Source of the DNA: Neocallimastix lanati (nom. inval.)
Lineage: Eukaryota > Neocallimastigomycota > Neocallimastigomycetes > Neocallimastigales > Neocallimastigaceae
Length of the DNA: 64,000 nt
Direction: 5' to 3'
Assembly (NCBI GenBank): GCA_016946835.1
Contig: JACVTC010000022.1
Coordinates: forward strand, 622,501 to 686,500
Part shown: positions 1 through 11,804 of the stretch, in pieces
Layout: each line of letters begins with the position of its first letter
How positions within the stretch are numbered: position 1 is the first letter of the stretch
Notes under the pieces: generated by a model
What the model was told of the DNA's origin: nothing
Seen by the model: only the letters and a program-made list of their open reading frames with translations
The model's database searches: none
Made by a program: the position numbers and the translations under genes

Positions 1-30
1 TAAAAATTTAAAAATAAAAATTAAAATAAA

Positions 31-1805
31 ATGTCTTCTGGATTAGATTTATTATCACCTGAAGGTATTATAATTCAAAGAATTAAATTTTTGATTTGTA
101 GGATTAATACTTTCTCATACAAAGCAAAATTATTTTTTAATAAAAATTTTTATTATTAATAAAGACTGTTAATAATTTAAATTATTTAAATTTTTAATTA
201 AAAAAAAAAAAAAAAAAAGGACTTAGAATCGATGGTAGAAGAGCCAATGAATTAAGAAGAGTTAATTGTAAAACAGGAATTTTAGTTCAAGCAGATGGTT
301 CAGCATATATAGAGCAAGGTAATACAAAATGTCTTGCAACAGTTTATGGTCCTCGTGAGGTTATTATTTATTAAAATATATATAAAAAAAAATTATTTAT
401 TTTTCAAGTAATTATACAAAAGTTCAACTTAAATAGTAAAAAATAATAAGATAGTTGAATGAAAACCATATTATAAATACTTATTTATTTTTTATTTTTA
501 TTTCTATCAAAAAAGAAAAAAAAAATAAAAAAAATAAATTAATTAATAAGTAAATAGAAAAATAAAATATAGTTAAAATTTGAAATTTAATTTCATATAA
601 TTTCTAAACAATTAAATAATTAAATATTTTTTAAATTATATAATAGCCAAGTCGTAAAAATTTACAATACCATGATAGAGCAAGTATTAATGTTGAATAT
701 AGCATAGCTACTTTCAGTACTAGTGAAAGAAAACAAAGATCCAAAATGGACAGGTATATATATATAATATATGAATCATTTTTAATATTTTTAATTATCA
801 TTTTTTATTAATTTATATTAATAATTTAATTATTAATATTTTATAATAAATTTTTATATAATTATTAAGACGTTTTATTGAAATTGCAAATATTGTAAAG
901 CAAACTTTTGAAACAGCAATCATCACAACTTTATATCCAAGATCTCAAATTGATATATATCTTCAAATATTACAAGTTGATGGAGGTATTAATTTTTTTT
1001 TTTTTTTTTTTTTATTATTATTATTGTTATTATTATTTTAATTTACATTAAATCTCTATAATTTTTATATATAAAAATAAAATATTATATTATTATTAAT
1101 ATGCCAATATTAAAATAATTATAATAACAATAAAAAAATTTACTAGGTGCATTACACACTTCTATAAATGCTGCTACTTTAGCTTTAATTGATGCAGGTA
1201 TACCAATGAAAGAATATGTCTGTGCATGTTCAGCTGGTTGTGTTGAAGATACACCAATTTTAGGTATAAATAAATTAAAAAAAAAAAAAAATTTTTTTTT
1301 ATATTATATTAAATATTATTAAAATATTATTATGTTATTATTATATCTTTATGATATGGTAAAATAACAATTCATTATTGAAAAAGTTATTAATTTAAAA
1401 TTTATTATATATATATATATATATTATTTTATTTTAAATAGATTTAAATTATTTTGAAGAAAATAATTTTACTCCAACTTTAACTGTCGCTGTTATGCCA
1501 AATTCAGGGAAAATTTCTACTTTAGTGGTAAATATTTTAATTAAAATAATAATAATAATAATATATATATATATTTATATATGTTTCATTTAATAAAAAA
1601 AAAAAAATTTTTTTTTTTTTTATTATAATTAAATCATATTAATTAAAACTACTAGTCTGAATCTAGATTACATTTAGATAAATTTGAACCTGTATTTAAT
1701 CTTGCTGTCGCTGGTTGTAAACAACTACACGGGGTATTTGATGATATTATAAGAAAATCAACTACTGAACTAGCTAATAGGGTTATGGAAAAACAAAAAG
1801 AATAA
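31..1805 (+). CDS. RRP41: Exosome complex ring subunit Rrp41/Ski6 (EXOSC4 family), 7 exons
   Basis: Exons read as 31-64, 220-359, 647-753, 870-985, 1147-1263, 1442-1527 and 1656-1805; every junction is GT-AG, and the phases add to 750 nt (249 aa), close to the usual ~245 aa. The protein begins MSSGLDLLSPEG and continues GLRIDGRRANELRR and ADGSAYIEQGNTKCLATVYG, the signature N-terminal stretch of eukaryotic RNase PH-like Rrp41, followed by YHDRASINVEYS and an ALHTSINAATLALIDAGI block typical of the fold. Rrp41 is one of six PH-domain subunits that form the ring of the RNA exosome (nucleus and cytoplasm), which threads RNA to Rrp44/Rrp6; in eukaryotes the ring itself is generally catalytically inactive. 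The start is the first ATG, within a purine-rich leader. Introns are almost purely A/T, one with a 19-T run. Family assignment is firm; exon edges are read by eye. Confidence 0.93.
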
Positions 1806-2072
1806 TTTATTTACGATTACATAAAAAAAAAAAAAAAATTAATATAATGATATAATTATAATATTTTCAATTCCAGTATTTATATATAGTATAATTTATT
1901 ATATTTTTTTTTTTATTTATATCGATATTGTACTTGCTAGAAATATTAATAAAAAAAATTTTTTTTTAACATATTTAGAATTATTAAAGCATAAAATGAA
2001 TTATATATTTACAAAAAAAAAAAAAAAATAAATAAATAAAAAATAAAAAAAAAATAAAAATAAAAAAAAATA

Positions 2073-2103
<31 letters not shown>

Positions 2104-2571
2104 TTAATAATAAAATTAAATAAAATCAATATTTAAAAAAAAAAAAAAATAATAATAATAAAGACATTTTTATTTTAAAATTTTTATTTTATTAAAAAAA
2201 AAAAATTATTATTGAATAATTATAATTATATGCGATATATAATATATAACATACATAAAAAATTAATAATATTAAATATTAATCTTGTATATTAAAGATT
2301 TACTAATAATTTTTAAAAATAAATTAATACGATATACTTTTAAAATAAAATAAAATACATTTCTTTATAAAAAAAAAAAAAAAAATTTTTTTTTTTTTAT
2401 ATTATTTAATTATTTTTATAATATATTTTAATATTATATATATATAATTTTAAAATATTTTCAGTTATTTATGTATTTTTTTTTTTTTTATTATTATTAT
2501 TGTTGTTGTTGTTATTAATATTAATTAATTTATTAAAACTATTTCAAAATAATTTATTATTCACAATTAAC
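1806..2571. other. AT-rich spacer between convergent genes
   Basis: Lies between the 3' ends of RRP41 (+) and the SPKK-repeat gene (-). It holds A/T homopolymers and an AAT microsatellite around 2070-2110. I see no gene or structured element in it. Confidence 0.7.
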
Positions 2572-5500
2572 CTATGATTTAATAGTACTAATATTTTCTT
2601 CTGGCTTTTCTTCTATTGGTTTTTGCTGAATATTTTCATTGTTTGTATTTTTTTCTAATTCAACATCTTTTGGTTTTTCTAATTGATCATCTTTTTTTGG
2701 TAATTCCTCTTTTTGAGATTTATCAGCTGAATTATCTTGCTTATTTTCTCCTTTTGAAACATCAGTTTTATTTTCAACTGGTTTATCTTCTTTTACTTCT
2801 GTTTTTTCTTCCTTTTTCTCAACAGCTGATTCAACCTTTTTTTCTTCTATGTTTGATTTAATAGGTGACGATACTGATTTTACTACATTTGACATTTCCG
2901 TGGATGGTGTTTTATTTGCATTTAATGAATTGTTCTTTATTTCTTCTTTTATTTCAGTCTTTTTTTCAATATTCGTATTTACTTCTTTTACTTCTGATTT
3001 CTTATCAATATCCATCTTTACTTCTTTTATTTCTGGTTTTTTATCAATATCCATCTTTACTTCTTTTATTTCTGGTTTGTTATCAATATCCATCTTAACT
3101 TCTTGAGCTTTATCTTCATTAACAGTTTTTTTATTTAATTCTATGGAAGGACTAGTATTTTTAATACTATTTTGTTCAAATAACTTTATTTTATCTTCAA
3201 CATTTCCTTCAATAATTACATTATTTGGTTTTTCATCAACATTCATAGCATCAATAAGAGGCTTTTCACTTTCTGACACTGAACTTACAACAGTTTCTTT
3301 TGTATCTTTTTCTACTTTAGTATCATTAACAGTAATGTCCTTTTCAATTCCTTCAGCATCAACATCCATTTTATTATCCACTGATGGTTTATCAATTGAT
3401 TCTTTTTTATTATCAACTACTATTTTATCTTCATTAATCTTTTTCTCAATATTATCAATCTTTTTTTCTTGTTCAGAAGAAATTGGTTTATCTTCTTTTG
3501 ATATATTTTCAGTCTTCTTTTCAATAGCATCATTATTATCTATTAATGAAACATTTTTTACTTCATTTAATTCAGTTGATTTCTTTTCAATAATTACAAA
3601 TGAAGGTTTTTGAGAAATTTCAGGTTTGTCTTGTGGCTTTGTGAATTTAATATCCTTTTCTCCATTTATATTATTGGAAGATGATAATTCATTGTTTATA
3701 GTATTTTTTTCTAATCTCTCAATAATTCTTTTAACATTACTTGAGGCAACTGAGCTTGACAATTCTAATGTATCTTCGTTATTAATAGAGCTGATTTCTG
3801 ATATAAAAGAATTATTTGAATCCTCGACAGATTCAACAACTTTTTTATAACTAGCATCAGTAGAAAATTCAGCACTATTATATGTTTTCAATCCGAATGT
3901 ACTGTCTGTTGAACTTTGTTCTATATCAGCTTTACTTTTTGATTCTTCTTTATCTATATCCATTAAATTTTCATTTGAAGTTGAAATTTCCAATTTCTTT
4001 TGATCACCCTTTTTTGTATTGATATTCTCACTTGCTGAATATGATGTAGGTTTTAATATTATACAACCCTGATCATCAAAAAGACTTGTGTGTTCATTAG
4101 TATATTTATATGCCGTTTTTGGTATACTTGTTATTGACATATTTTCAATTTGAACTTCACTTGTCTTTTCCTTTTCACTGACAATTCTATCTTTACCATT
4201 ATCATTTTTAATATTTTCTGATTTTTCAAATCTATTTTGATCAGATTTATTATTGAACAAGGTCAAAATTTCCTTTGGTTTATTACTTGATTCTAATGTT
4301 GATTCCTTTGGAGATAATGGTTTATCATTTGATTCTAATGTTGGTTTCTTTGGAGATGATGGTTTATCATTTGATTCTAATATTGGTTTCTTTGGTGATA
4401 ATGGTTTATCATTTGATTCTAATGTTGGTTTCTTTGGTGATGATGGTTTATCATTTGATTCTAATATTGGCTTCTTTGGAGATAATGGTTTATCGTTTGA
4501 TTCTAATGCTGGTTTCTTTGATGATAATGGTTTTTCATTTGATTCTAATGCTGGTTTCTTTGGTGATGATGGTTTATCTTTTGATTCTAATGCTGGTTTC
4601 TTTGGAGATAATGGTTTATCATTTGATTCTAATATTGGTTTTTTTGGTGTTAATGGTTTATCATTTGATTCTAATGCTGGTTTCTTTGGTGATAATGGTT
4701 TTGCATTTGATTCTAATATTGGTTTCTTTGGTGATAATGGTTTTGCATTTGATTCTAATGTTGGTTTCTTTGGTGATAATTGTTTTGCATTTGATTCTAA
4801 TATTGGTTTCTTTGGTGATAATGGTTTTGCATTTGATTCTAATATTGGTTTCTTTGGTGATAATGGTTTATCATTTGATTCTAATGCTGGTTTCTTTGGA
4901 GATAATGGTTTATCATTTGATTCTAATGTTGGCTTCTTTGGTGATAATGGTTTATCATTTATTGATTCATCAGTTTTATTTAAATCATCTGCTTTTCTTT
5001 TTAGTGTTTTATCTAATACATTTATTTAAAATATTAATTTGCATTATTATATTCAAATTCAAAATAATAAGTATATATAATTAATTTTATTAAAAGTTTC
5101 ATCATATTTATTATCTTATTATTTAATAATTTTAAAATTATATTACTTTGTTCTTTGTTTTCTTCTGTTTTAGTAATTTCAGTCTTTGAAATATTAATTT
5201 GTTTGTCACTATCAACATCTAATTTCATCCTTTTATCAGCATGTTCTGAATCTTTTTCTATCAATTTTAATTTATATTATTATTGTTAATTTAAAAAAAA
5301 AAAAATAAAATAAAATAAAATAAAAATAATTGTAAAATGCATTAATATTAAACTTTAAACAACTATACTACTTCAATTTTTATTAATTGCATTTCTAATT
5401 ATAACTTAATGAATTAATTAATATGTACCATCATTAGTTGAAGTTTTTTTTAATGGTAATTTTTTATTAGATAAATTGAGTTGCTCTTGGGGTAAAATTT

Positions 5501-6602
5501 CATATCTTAAATTACTACCATTTGTAACATTACTAACATTTGTTATATTTCCTGTACTTGAAAGTTCAAGCTTATCAGATGAAGTATCAGTTACTGTTGA
5601 AGAACTCATATTACTCATTGAATTATTAATTGTATTACTAATTGTATTTGTTTGACTTGTATTTTCAATGGAATCTATTGAAGTTTCAGGGGCTGGAGTT
5701 GCCATTAATTCAGCTGCTTTTTCTTGATCAATTGGCTATTTAATTTATTTTAAATTTATTCATATATTTTAATAAAATTAAAAATAATAAAAAATAATTT
5801 AATATAATTATTAAAATTATTAATGTAATAAATATTACATAATAATAATTAAAAAATAAAATTAAAAAAAAAAAAAATAATTAATAATATTCATTAATAT
5901 TAAAATTACAGTAATATCATTGTTCGTAGAAGCCATAGTAGCTGAAGATTGTTCTGTATTTTCCATAACAACATCAACATCATATAGCATAATATTTGAT
6001 AAGTCATCATCAAAATTATCAATTATTTCATCACCTAAAATTTACATAAAATATTTAATATTTTATTTGTACAAATAATATTTTTTATAATCCATTAGTA
6101 TATTATTAATATTACTATTATTATTATTATTATTATTATTTTACTTCTTTCCCATTTTTTTATTTTAACTTTATGTTCTGGAATTTTTGAAGTACGAAGA
6201 AATTCCTTTGGAATCTTTGAAATTTCTTCTTTTGATAATTGCTTTATAGTTGACCATACATTTTCCCTTATTTATTTATTTTTTTTTTTTTTTTTTTTTT
6301 TTTTAATTAAAAAAAAAATAATAATAAATAAAATAATAAAATAAAATAAAATAAAATAATTTAATAATTTATTTATAGATAATATATATAATATATATAT
6401 AAATAATATAAAAAATAAAACGATGAAAAATAATATTGATTATCATTTATATATAGCATTAATAGTATTAATATGTGCTTAAAAAATAATTTATTTTAAT
6501 AATGAATTTAAATATATATTATATATTTTTATATTTTTCTCTAATTTAGGATATAATTCATTACCATTTATGCATTTGGTCAATATATATTTCTTCTGTC
6601 AT
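2572..6602 (-). CDS. Unknown large disordered protein with 16 x 14-residue SPKK-type repeats
   Basis: Six exons on the minus strand: 6602-6565, 6266-6145, 6034-5910, 5735-5429, 5257-5147 and 5012-2572. All junctions are GT-AG in consistent phase, giving 3144 nt and 1047 aa. The ATG at 6602 starts MTEEIYIDQMHKW; the first ~90 residues (…EEISKIPKEFLRTSKIPEH… then an acidic DNFDDDLSN patch) look like the only folded segment, and I do not recognise the family. Ser/Thr/Asn-rich sequence follows, then basic strings (DKRMKLD, LKRKADD) that could be nuclear localisation signals. Next come 16 uninterrupted 42-nt units encoding SNDKPLSPKKPTLE or close variants (4289-4960), and a long Lys/Glu/Ser-rich tail with a shorter KPEIKEVKMDIDK repeat. 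SPKK-like motifs are known DNA minor-groove binders in histone H1 tails and are CDK-type sites, so a nuclear or chromatin role is possible, but that is inference. Divergently transcribed from the DXO gene. Confidence 0.72.
4289..4960 (-). repeat. 42-bp coding minisatellite, 16 units
   Basis: Exactly 672 bp, 16 units of 42 bp with no length variation, encoding SNDKPLSPKKPTLE and variants (SNAKPLSPKKPILE). Substitutions cluster: the GCA (Ala) form occupies four neighbouring units (~4690-4855), which suggests recent unit duplication or gene conversion inside the array. Because 42 is divisible by 3, other frames on both strands also stay open across it. Confidence 0.95.
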
Positions 6603-7237
6603 TTTTTTCAAGTTTAAATTTTTCAATGAAATTTAGATTTAAAAACAATGATATTTATTTTTTCCTTCCCTCAAAAATATATAAAAATAATAATTTATAA
6701 ATAATTTAAAAACTTATTCATGAATGATATATTTTATAAAATATTTAATAATTAATTTAACAAGTTAAGGGTAAATTATAAAATATTTAAAATACATTCC
6801 AATGTAAAAAAAAAAAAAATAATAATAATAATAATAATAAAATATAAAATAAAATAAAATAAAAAATAATTTTAATATATTTATTCTAAATATAATAATT
6901 TTTTTTTCAACATTAAATTTATTTATTAAAATAATATAAAATAAAAAAAAATTATATTTTTTAAAATAAAATAATTTTAAAAATTTTTTCATTGTCGAAC
7001 TTTAATATATTTTTTTGATATATTAAAAATTAATTTAATTTGTTAATTTATCATAATAATTTTAGATGTACAATTTTTTTTTTTTTTTCTGTAAATTTTT
7101 TATTAAATGTTTATAGTGTTTATTCGAATTTCAAATTATTGAAATCTTAATTCCAAAGTTAAATATTTATACACATTTCTATAAATAAAACAATAAATAA
7201 TATTTTTTATCTTTGTTACTAAAAAGTCATTTAAAAA
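6603..7237. promoter_or_regulatory. Shared intergenic region of a divergent gene pair
   Basis: 635 bp between the ATGs of the SPKK-repeat gene (-) and the DXO/Rai1 gene (+). It must contain both promoters. It is almost entirely A/T, with AAT repeats near 6820-6840; I cannot pick out specific sites. Confidence 0.5.
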
Positions 7238-8211
7238 ATGGAAACTAAATTCAAACTACCGAAGATAAATTACTTAAAGAATATACAAATAAATTATTGT
7301 CAACCATTTGAAATTTCAAATTTTTCCATAGGTATTAATATTATAGATATTGAAGAAAGAATTATATAGTATTTTCTCATTTAATAATGAAAAAAAAAAA
7401 TAAAATAAAATAAAATAAAAAAATAAAAAAGATTTTGTGTTATTAATATTAATATAAATTAAAATAATAAAAAATTATTTAGATATCAACAGAAAATTAC
7501 AAATGGATAATAGAATTATGGTATACAATTATTTATCATAACAATTTAATATTATTTGTTTACCTGTAATTAAATTAATTATTTATATATATATATATAT
7601 ATTTCCTTCTATTACGGAAGAAATATTATTATCCAATGAATATGAAATATAATGATCTTTCTGAAGGATTTGAAACATTTAATAGAAAAATTGAACGTCC
7701 CGAACCATTAGATAATATATTAAAGGTTCTAAAAGAGAAGAATCATATGACATTTAAAGATAACAATGTAAATTGCCCAGATATTTTAACGTGTAATAGA
7801 AAATAATGTATTAATTAATATTTTATTTTCAATTGTTAGTATATCATTCTTATCTTCATATTAATTTCATAATTTATAGGGAGAGGCCTAATAGTAAAAA
7901 TTATGTGTAAGTGATATTATCAGCAAATAAGCAATATAATAAAATTATTTTTTAAAATTATTATTTAAATTAAATGATACTTATATATCTCAAAATTTTT
8001 AATATTATCAATTTAATAATTTAAAAAAAAATTAAAAAAAATAAATAAATAAAAAAATAAATAAATAAAAATAAAGGTTTGCCTTACTTACGAAAAAGTT
8101 TTTTTAAATTGAATGCTTGTAATTATAATGTATTATTAATCTAATCAGTCATTAAATAAATATATATAATAAGAATAAGAATAAGAATATTTATATTATT
8201 ATTGTTTTAAC

Positions 8212-8251
<40 letters not shown>

Positions 8252-8710
8252 ATAAAAATAATTAATTATAGGGAACTATTTATATACAGGAAGATCCGGA
8301 AAAAAAAGATAATATTGATATAAATGATATTACTCAACAAAAGGTATATATATACTTATAAAAAAAAAAAATTATAATTATATATTTTTATTTTACTTAA
8401 TAATTATATTTTTGTTTATTTATACATATATATATTTATATATATACTCCTTAAAAATAAAAAAATAAATAAATAAATAAATATAAATATACAATTAAAA
8501 ATCAAAAGTTTTGTTATTCAGGATTTAAGTTTGAAACTTTATCGACATTATCTATTCCTCCAGAGGAAGTTAATGATTCAGAAGAAAATAAATCATTATT
8601 AGATGAAAGAATTAAAAGTATTGTTAATAATAAAGAAGAGTATGGTATAATAGTACAGTCTCGATTAAATAATTTAAAATTAATTATGGGTGCCGAAGTA
8701 GATTGTGCAG

Positions 8711-8753
<43 letters not shown>

Positions 8754-9064
8754 ATTTTATTTTATTTATTTTATTTATTTTATTTTTTTTTATTTTTTTT
8801 TTTTTTCATAAATTATATTCAAATGAAGTAATTAATATATTAATCAATAATGAAATTTTTAAATAGGACGATTTTCTCCTAATGAACCACAAAAACCTTA
8901 TTTAGAACTTAAAACAACAAAAGTTATAAATAATTCAAAAGATGAAAGTAGTTTTGAAAGGTAATAACTGTTTTTTCAAAATTTATATATGTATATATGT
9001 ATATATATATATATTCTTAATTATATAAAAATTAATAGATAAATTAATATATTAATATTATTTT

Positions 9065-9098
<34 letters not shown>

Positions 9099-9547
9099 TT
9101 TAATTTTAAAGATATAAACTTGTAAAATTTTGGGCACAATCATATCTAGTTGGAATACCAAAAATTATTGTAGCCTTCAGAGATAATAATTTGCAAGTTA
9201 AAAAAATTTCAACATTAAAAACTTTAAACATTCCATACATAGTAAATAAACATCAAAGAGAACGTAATAAAAATATAAGACAGGAACAAAGTCGAGAAGT
9301 ATCCAAAGATCTAAAGAAAGGAAATAATTTAATAATGAAAAAGTATTTACCCGAACCATGGAATGCTAATGTTTGTTTAGCCTTTGCTGACCTATTTCTT
9401 AATTGGTTAAAAAATGAAATTTTAATTGAAAGTAATCCAACCATTTCATATAGTATAACATTTGATTCTGAAATTAATAAAAATGAAATCAATATAAAAT
9501 GTAATGGACCAAATTCAGGATTTTTACCAGATTGGTGGATTAATTAA
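7238..9547 (+). CDS. DXO/Rai1 family RNA 5'-end decapping nuclease, 9 exons
   Basis: Exons read as 7238-7331, 7483-7520, 7621-7792, 7880-7906, 8077-8129, 8272-8343, 8509-8713, 8867-8960 and 9112-9547 (1191 nt, 396 aa, the usual size). Family landmarks appear in order: QPFEISNFSI, a KYYYPMN…DLSEGFETF block, LTWRGLIVKIMC, GTIYIQED, then the metal-binding core GFKFE (E161), GAEVD (E215, D217) and LELKTTK (E234, K236), and KFWAQSYLVGIPKIIVAFRD. DXO/Rai1 enzymes remove incomplete, unmethylated or NAD caps from RNA 5' ends, and many also act as 5'-3' exonucleases; Rai1 also binds the nuclear exonuclease Rat1. I cannot tell whether this copy is the Rat1 partner or the cytoplasmic Dxo1 type. All catalytic residues are present, so it is probably active. 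One intron carries a run of about 37 A. Exon 4 is only 27 nt; its edges are supported by restoring the conserved TWRG. Confidence 0.9.
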
Positions 9548-9961
9548 TTAGTTTTTTTTTTTTACTTTTTTTAAAAATAATAATAATAATAATAATAATA
9601 TATTTATATATATTATATGCACATATATATATAGTGTTAATATAAAAATATCAATAATATATATTTAAAAAATATATTCAATAGAAAATAATTATGTAAC
9701 TATTAATTTTAATCAAAATTGATATTCCTATCTATTTATACTTTGAATGAGAATAGTAATACAATTCTAATATTATTAATATCAACTAGATCATATTTAA
9801 CTATTTAAAGTATGAAAAAATATATAATATTATTTAGTAATTTAAAATTTAATATATTATTCCTAACTTTTAATTGTATATTTCATTTCGTTTGTTTTGT
9901 TTTGTTTTAGTTTTAGTTTTTGTTTTTGTTTCTGTTTCTGTTTCTGTTTTTGTTTTTGTTC

Positions 9962-9993
<32 letters not shown>

Positions 9994-11143
9994 GAATACT
10001 GTATATAAAAAAAAAATAATACAAAAAATTATAATAAAAAAAAAAAAGAATGTTATTTATTATAGTAATGATAATAATTGTTAGTAAATAATAATAGAAA
10101 CAATAATAATTTTAGTAAATGATAATTATAATGATAATTTATTAGGATATAAATAATGATATTAATAATTATTATAATTAGTAAAATTATTATTATTGGT
10201 GTATAATTAAATGATGATAATGATGATGATAATATCAATAATATAAAAAACAATAATAATAGTCAAATTTTTAAAAAGACTCCCTAAATTATTATTATAG
10301 ATATTACCATTATTATTTAAATTAAAAAAAAAAAAAAAATTAATTAGAAATTTAATTCTGAATTATTATAAGTACGTGAAATACTAAGATTATTACGTAA
10401 ATAAAAAAATTTTTTTTTTTTTTATAAAAGAAAAAATTCAAGAAAAAATATTTGCCATTACATTCTTATATATATTCTCTTTCAACAGGCAATATTATCC
10501 TCAAAAGAGCAAAATATTACAAAATGAATAGAAAAAAATTATTTACTTTAAAAAATTTTAAAAGATTATTTCTGTACTTCTTTTAAAAATAATTTTTTTT
10601 TTTTAAACTTTAATTATATATAATTTTTTTATTTTTTTTTTTTACACCAGGAATAAACATTTTTTAATAATATTTATAAAAAAAAAAAAAAAAAAAAAAT
10701 GCCTGAAAATAAACTACATGAAATTTTTTACATTAATATTAAAAAAAAAAAACTACTTTATGAGTTTCAAGGACGAAATGGCCTCTACTTCTTCTCTTAA
10801 GAATATAATACATTATAGTGTATACATTATAAATATATTAAGATAAATTGTATCAAATCATATAATAATAAAAAAAAAAATATTAAAAAAATTAAAAATG
10901 AAATTTAAAAAAAAAAATAAAGTTAATGTAATACAATGAAAATAAAAAGAAAATTTAAAAGTTAATTATGGTATTATGATATGAATATAGATCATTTCTA
11001 TCTGAAAAAGTTTGCTTTATACTGATCGGAGCGAAATTTACTTTTATTTTTTTTTTTTTTTTTTTTGTTTGAGAGTATTACAAATTTTACGATTTGTAGT
11101 AGATTGATCAAGGTAAGAATCAACATTGGAACAATAGAGTAAT

Positions 11144-11147
<4 letters not shown>
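9548..11147. other. AT-rich spacer with homopolymers and a TTTTGT-type microsatellite
   Basis: Holds a pyrimidine-rich hexamer microsatellite at about 9890-9960, long T and A runs, and two short less AT-rich islets (about 10765-10800 and 10985-11145) that resemble decayed repeat sequence. I could not assign the islets to a gene. Confidence 0.6.
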
Positions 11148-11177
<30 letters not shown>

Positions 11178-11664
11178 CTAAGAGAATAACTTTATTTAAT
11201 TTATAATAATAATAAAATTACATGAATTAAATGAAAAATAACAAATAAAATATTATAATATATAATATTTTATTTCATGTATAAAAATAACAAATAAAAT
11301 ACATGAAATAAAATATTATATATTATAAAATTATAAAAATGAGTTAGAAGCAATAGCCTCTAACATCTCCCATTCCTCGATGATAACACCACGTCCATTA
11401 TTGCGAGTAATAATTTCAGTATTAGTGTTATTTAACGAATCTGTAACTATTCTTTCACCGGGAGGTGAAGATATTATTGTTATTGCTAGATGTTTTTCAT
11501 CAATAAGATTTTTAATATATTTAAGACAATGGAATGTTGGTCCTTTCAATTTTAAGGAAACAAAAAGCTTTAATAGATTTTCCAAATTTATTTAAAATAT
11601 CTAAAAATTTACTAAACATTTCATCAGTAAACATACTATTCTTGTTGGATTCAAGTTCATTAGT

Positions 11665-11697
<33 letters not shown>

Positions 11698-11706
11698 AAT
11701 AGTCAT
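11148..11706 (-). mobile_element. 3' fragment of a retroelement, frameshifted, with poly(A) tail
   Basis: On the minus strand a coding stretch runs from about 11670 to 11331, but two overlapping frames share it: one reads TNELESNKNSMFTDEMF… and is continued in a different frame by VSLKLKGPTFHCLKYI… up to a stop at 11331. This implies one frameshift near 11560-11580. Downstream, the minus strand reads AATAAAG, then an ATTCTCTTAGTCT-like terminus ending in a ~27-nt A run (T run at 11148-11174 on the plus strand). The LINE copy next door at 11805-14089 ends in a very similar terminus, so this is probably the 3' end of a related element. The protein fragment itself I do not recognise. Its upstream limit is marked by an A/T run at about 11667-11695. 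Confidence 0.5.
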
Positions 11707-11790
11707 GGGAAAGAAAATCCTTACATTTAATATTACATGAATAGGATTTTATTTTTTTATTTTTTATTTTTTTTTTTTTTTTTTTTTTTT

Positions 11791-11804
11791 TTCAGTATTC
11801 TCAC
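11791..11804. repeat. Left target-site duplication of the LINE copy
   Basis: TTCAGTATTCTCAC here matches TTCAGTATTCACAC at 14090-14103 at 13 of 14 positions. The first lies immediately outside the poly(A) tail and the second immediately outside the truncated 5' end, as expected for target-primed reverse transcription. Confidence 0.75.

Noticed and set aside
4253-5084. Two long plus-strand open frames (258 and 269 codons) across the SPKK array
   Set aside because: They arise only because the 42-bp unit is a multiple of 3 and stays open in several frames. The minus-strand frame joins cleanly to five upstream exons.
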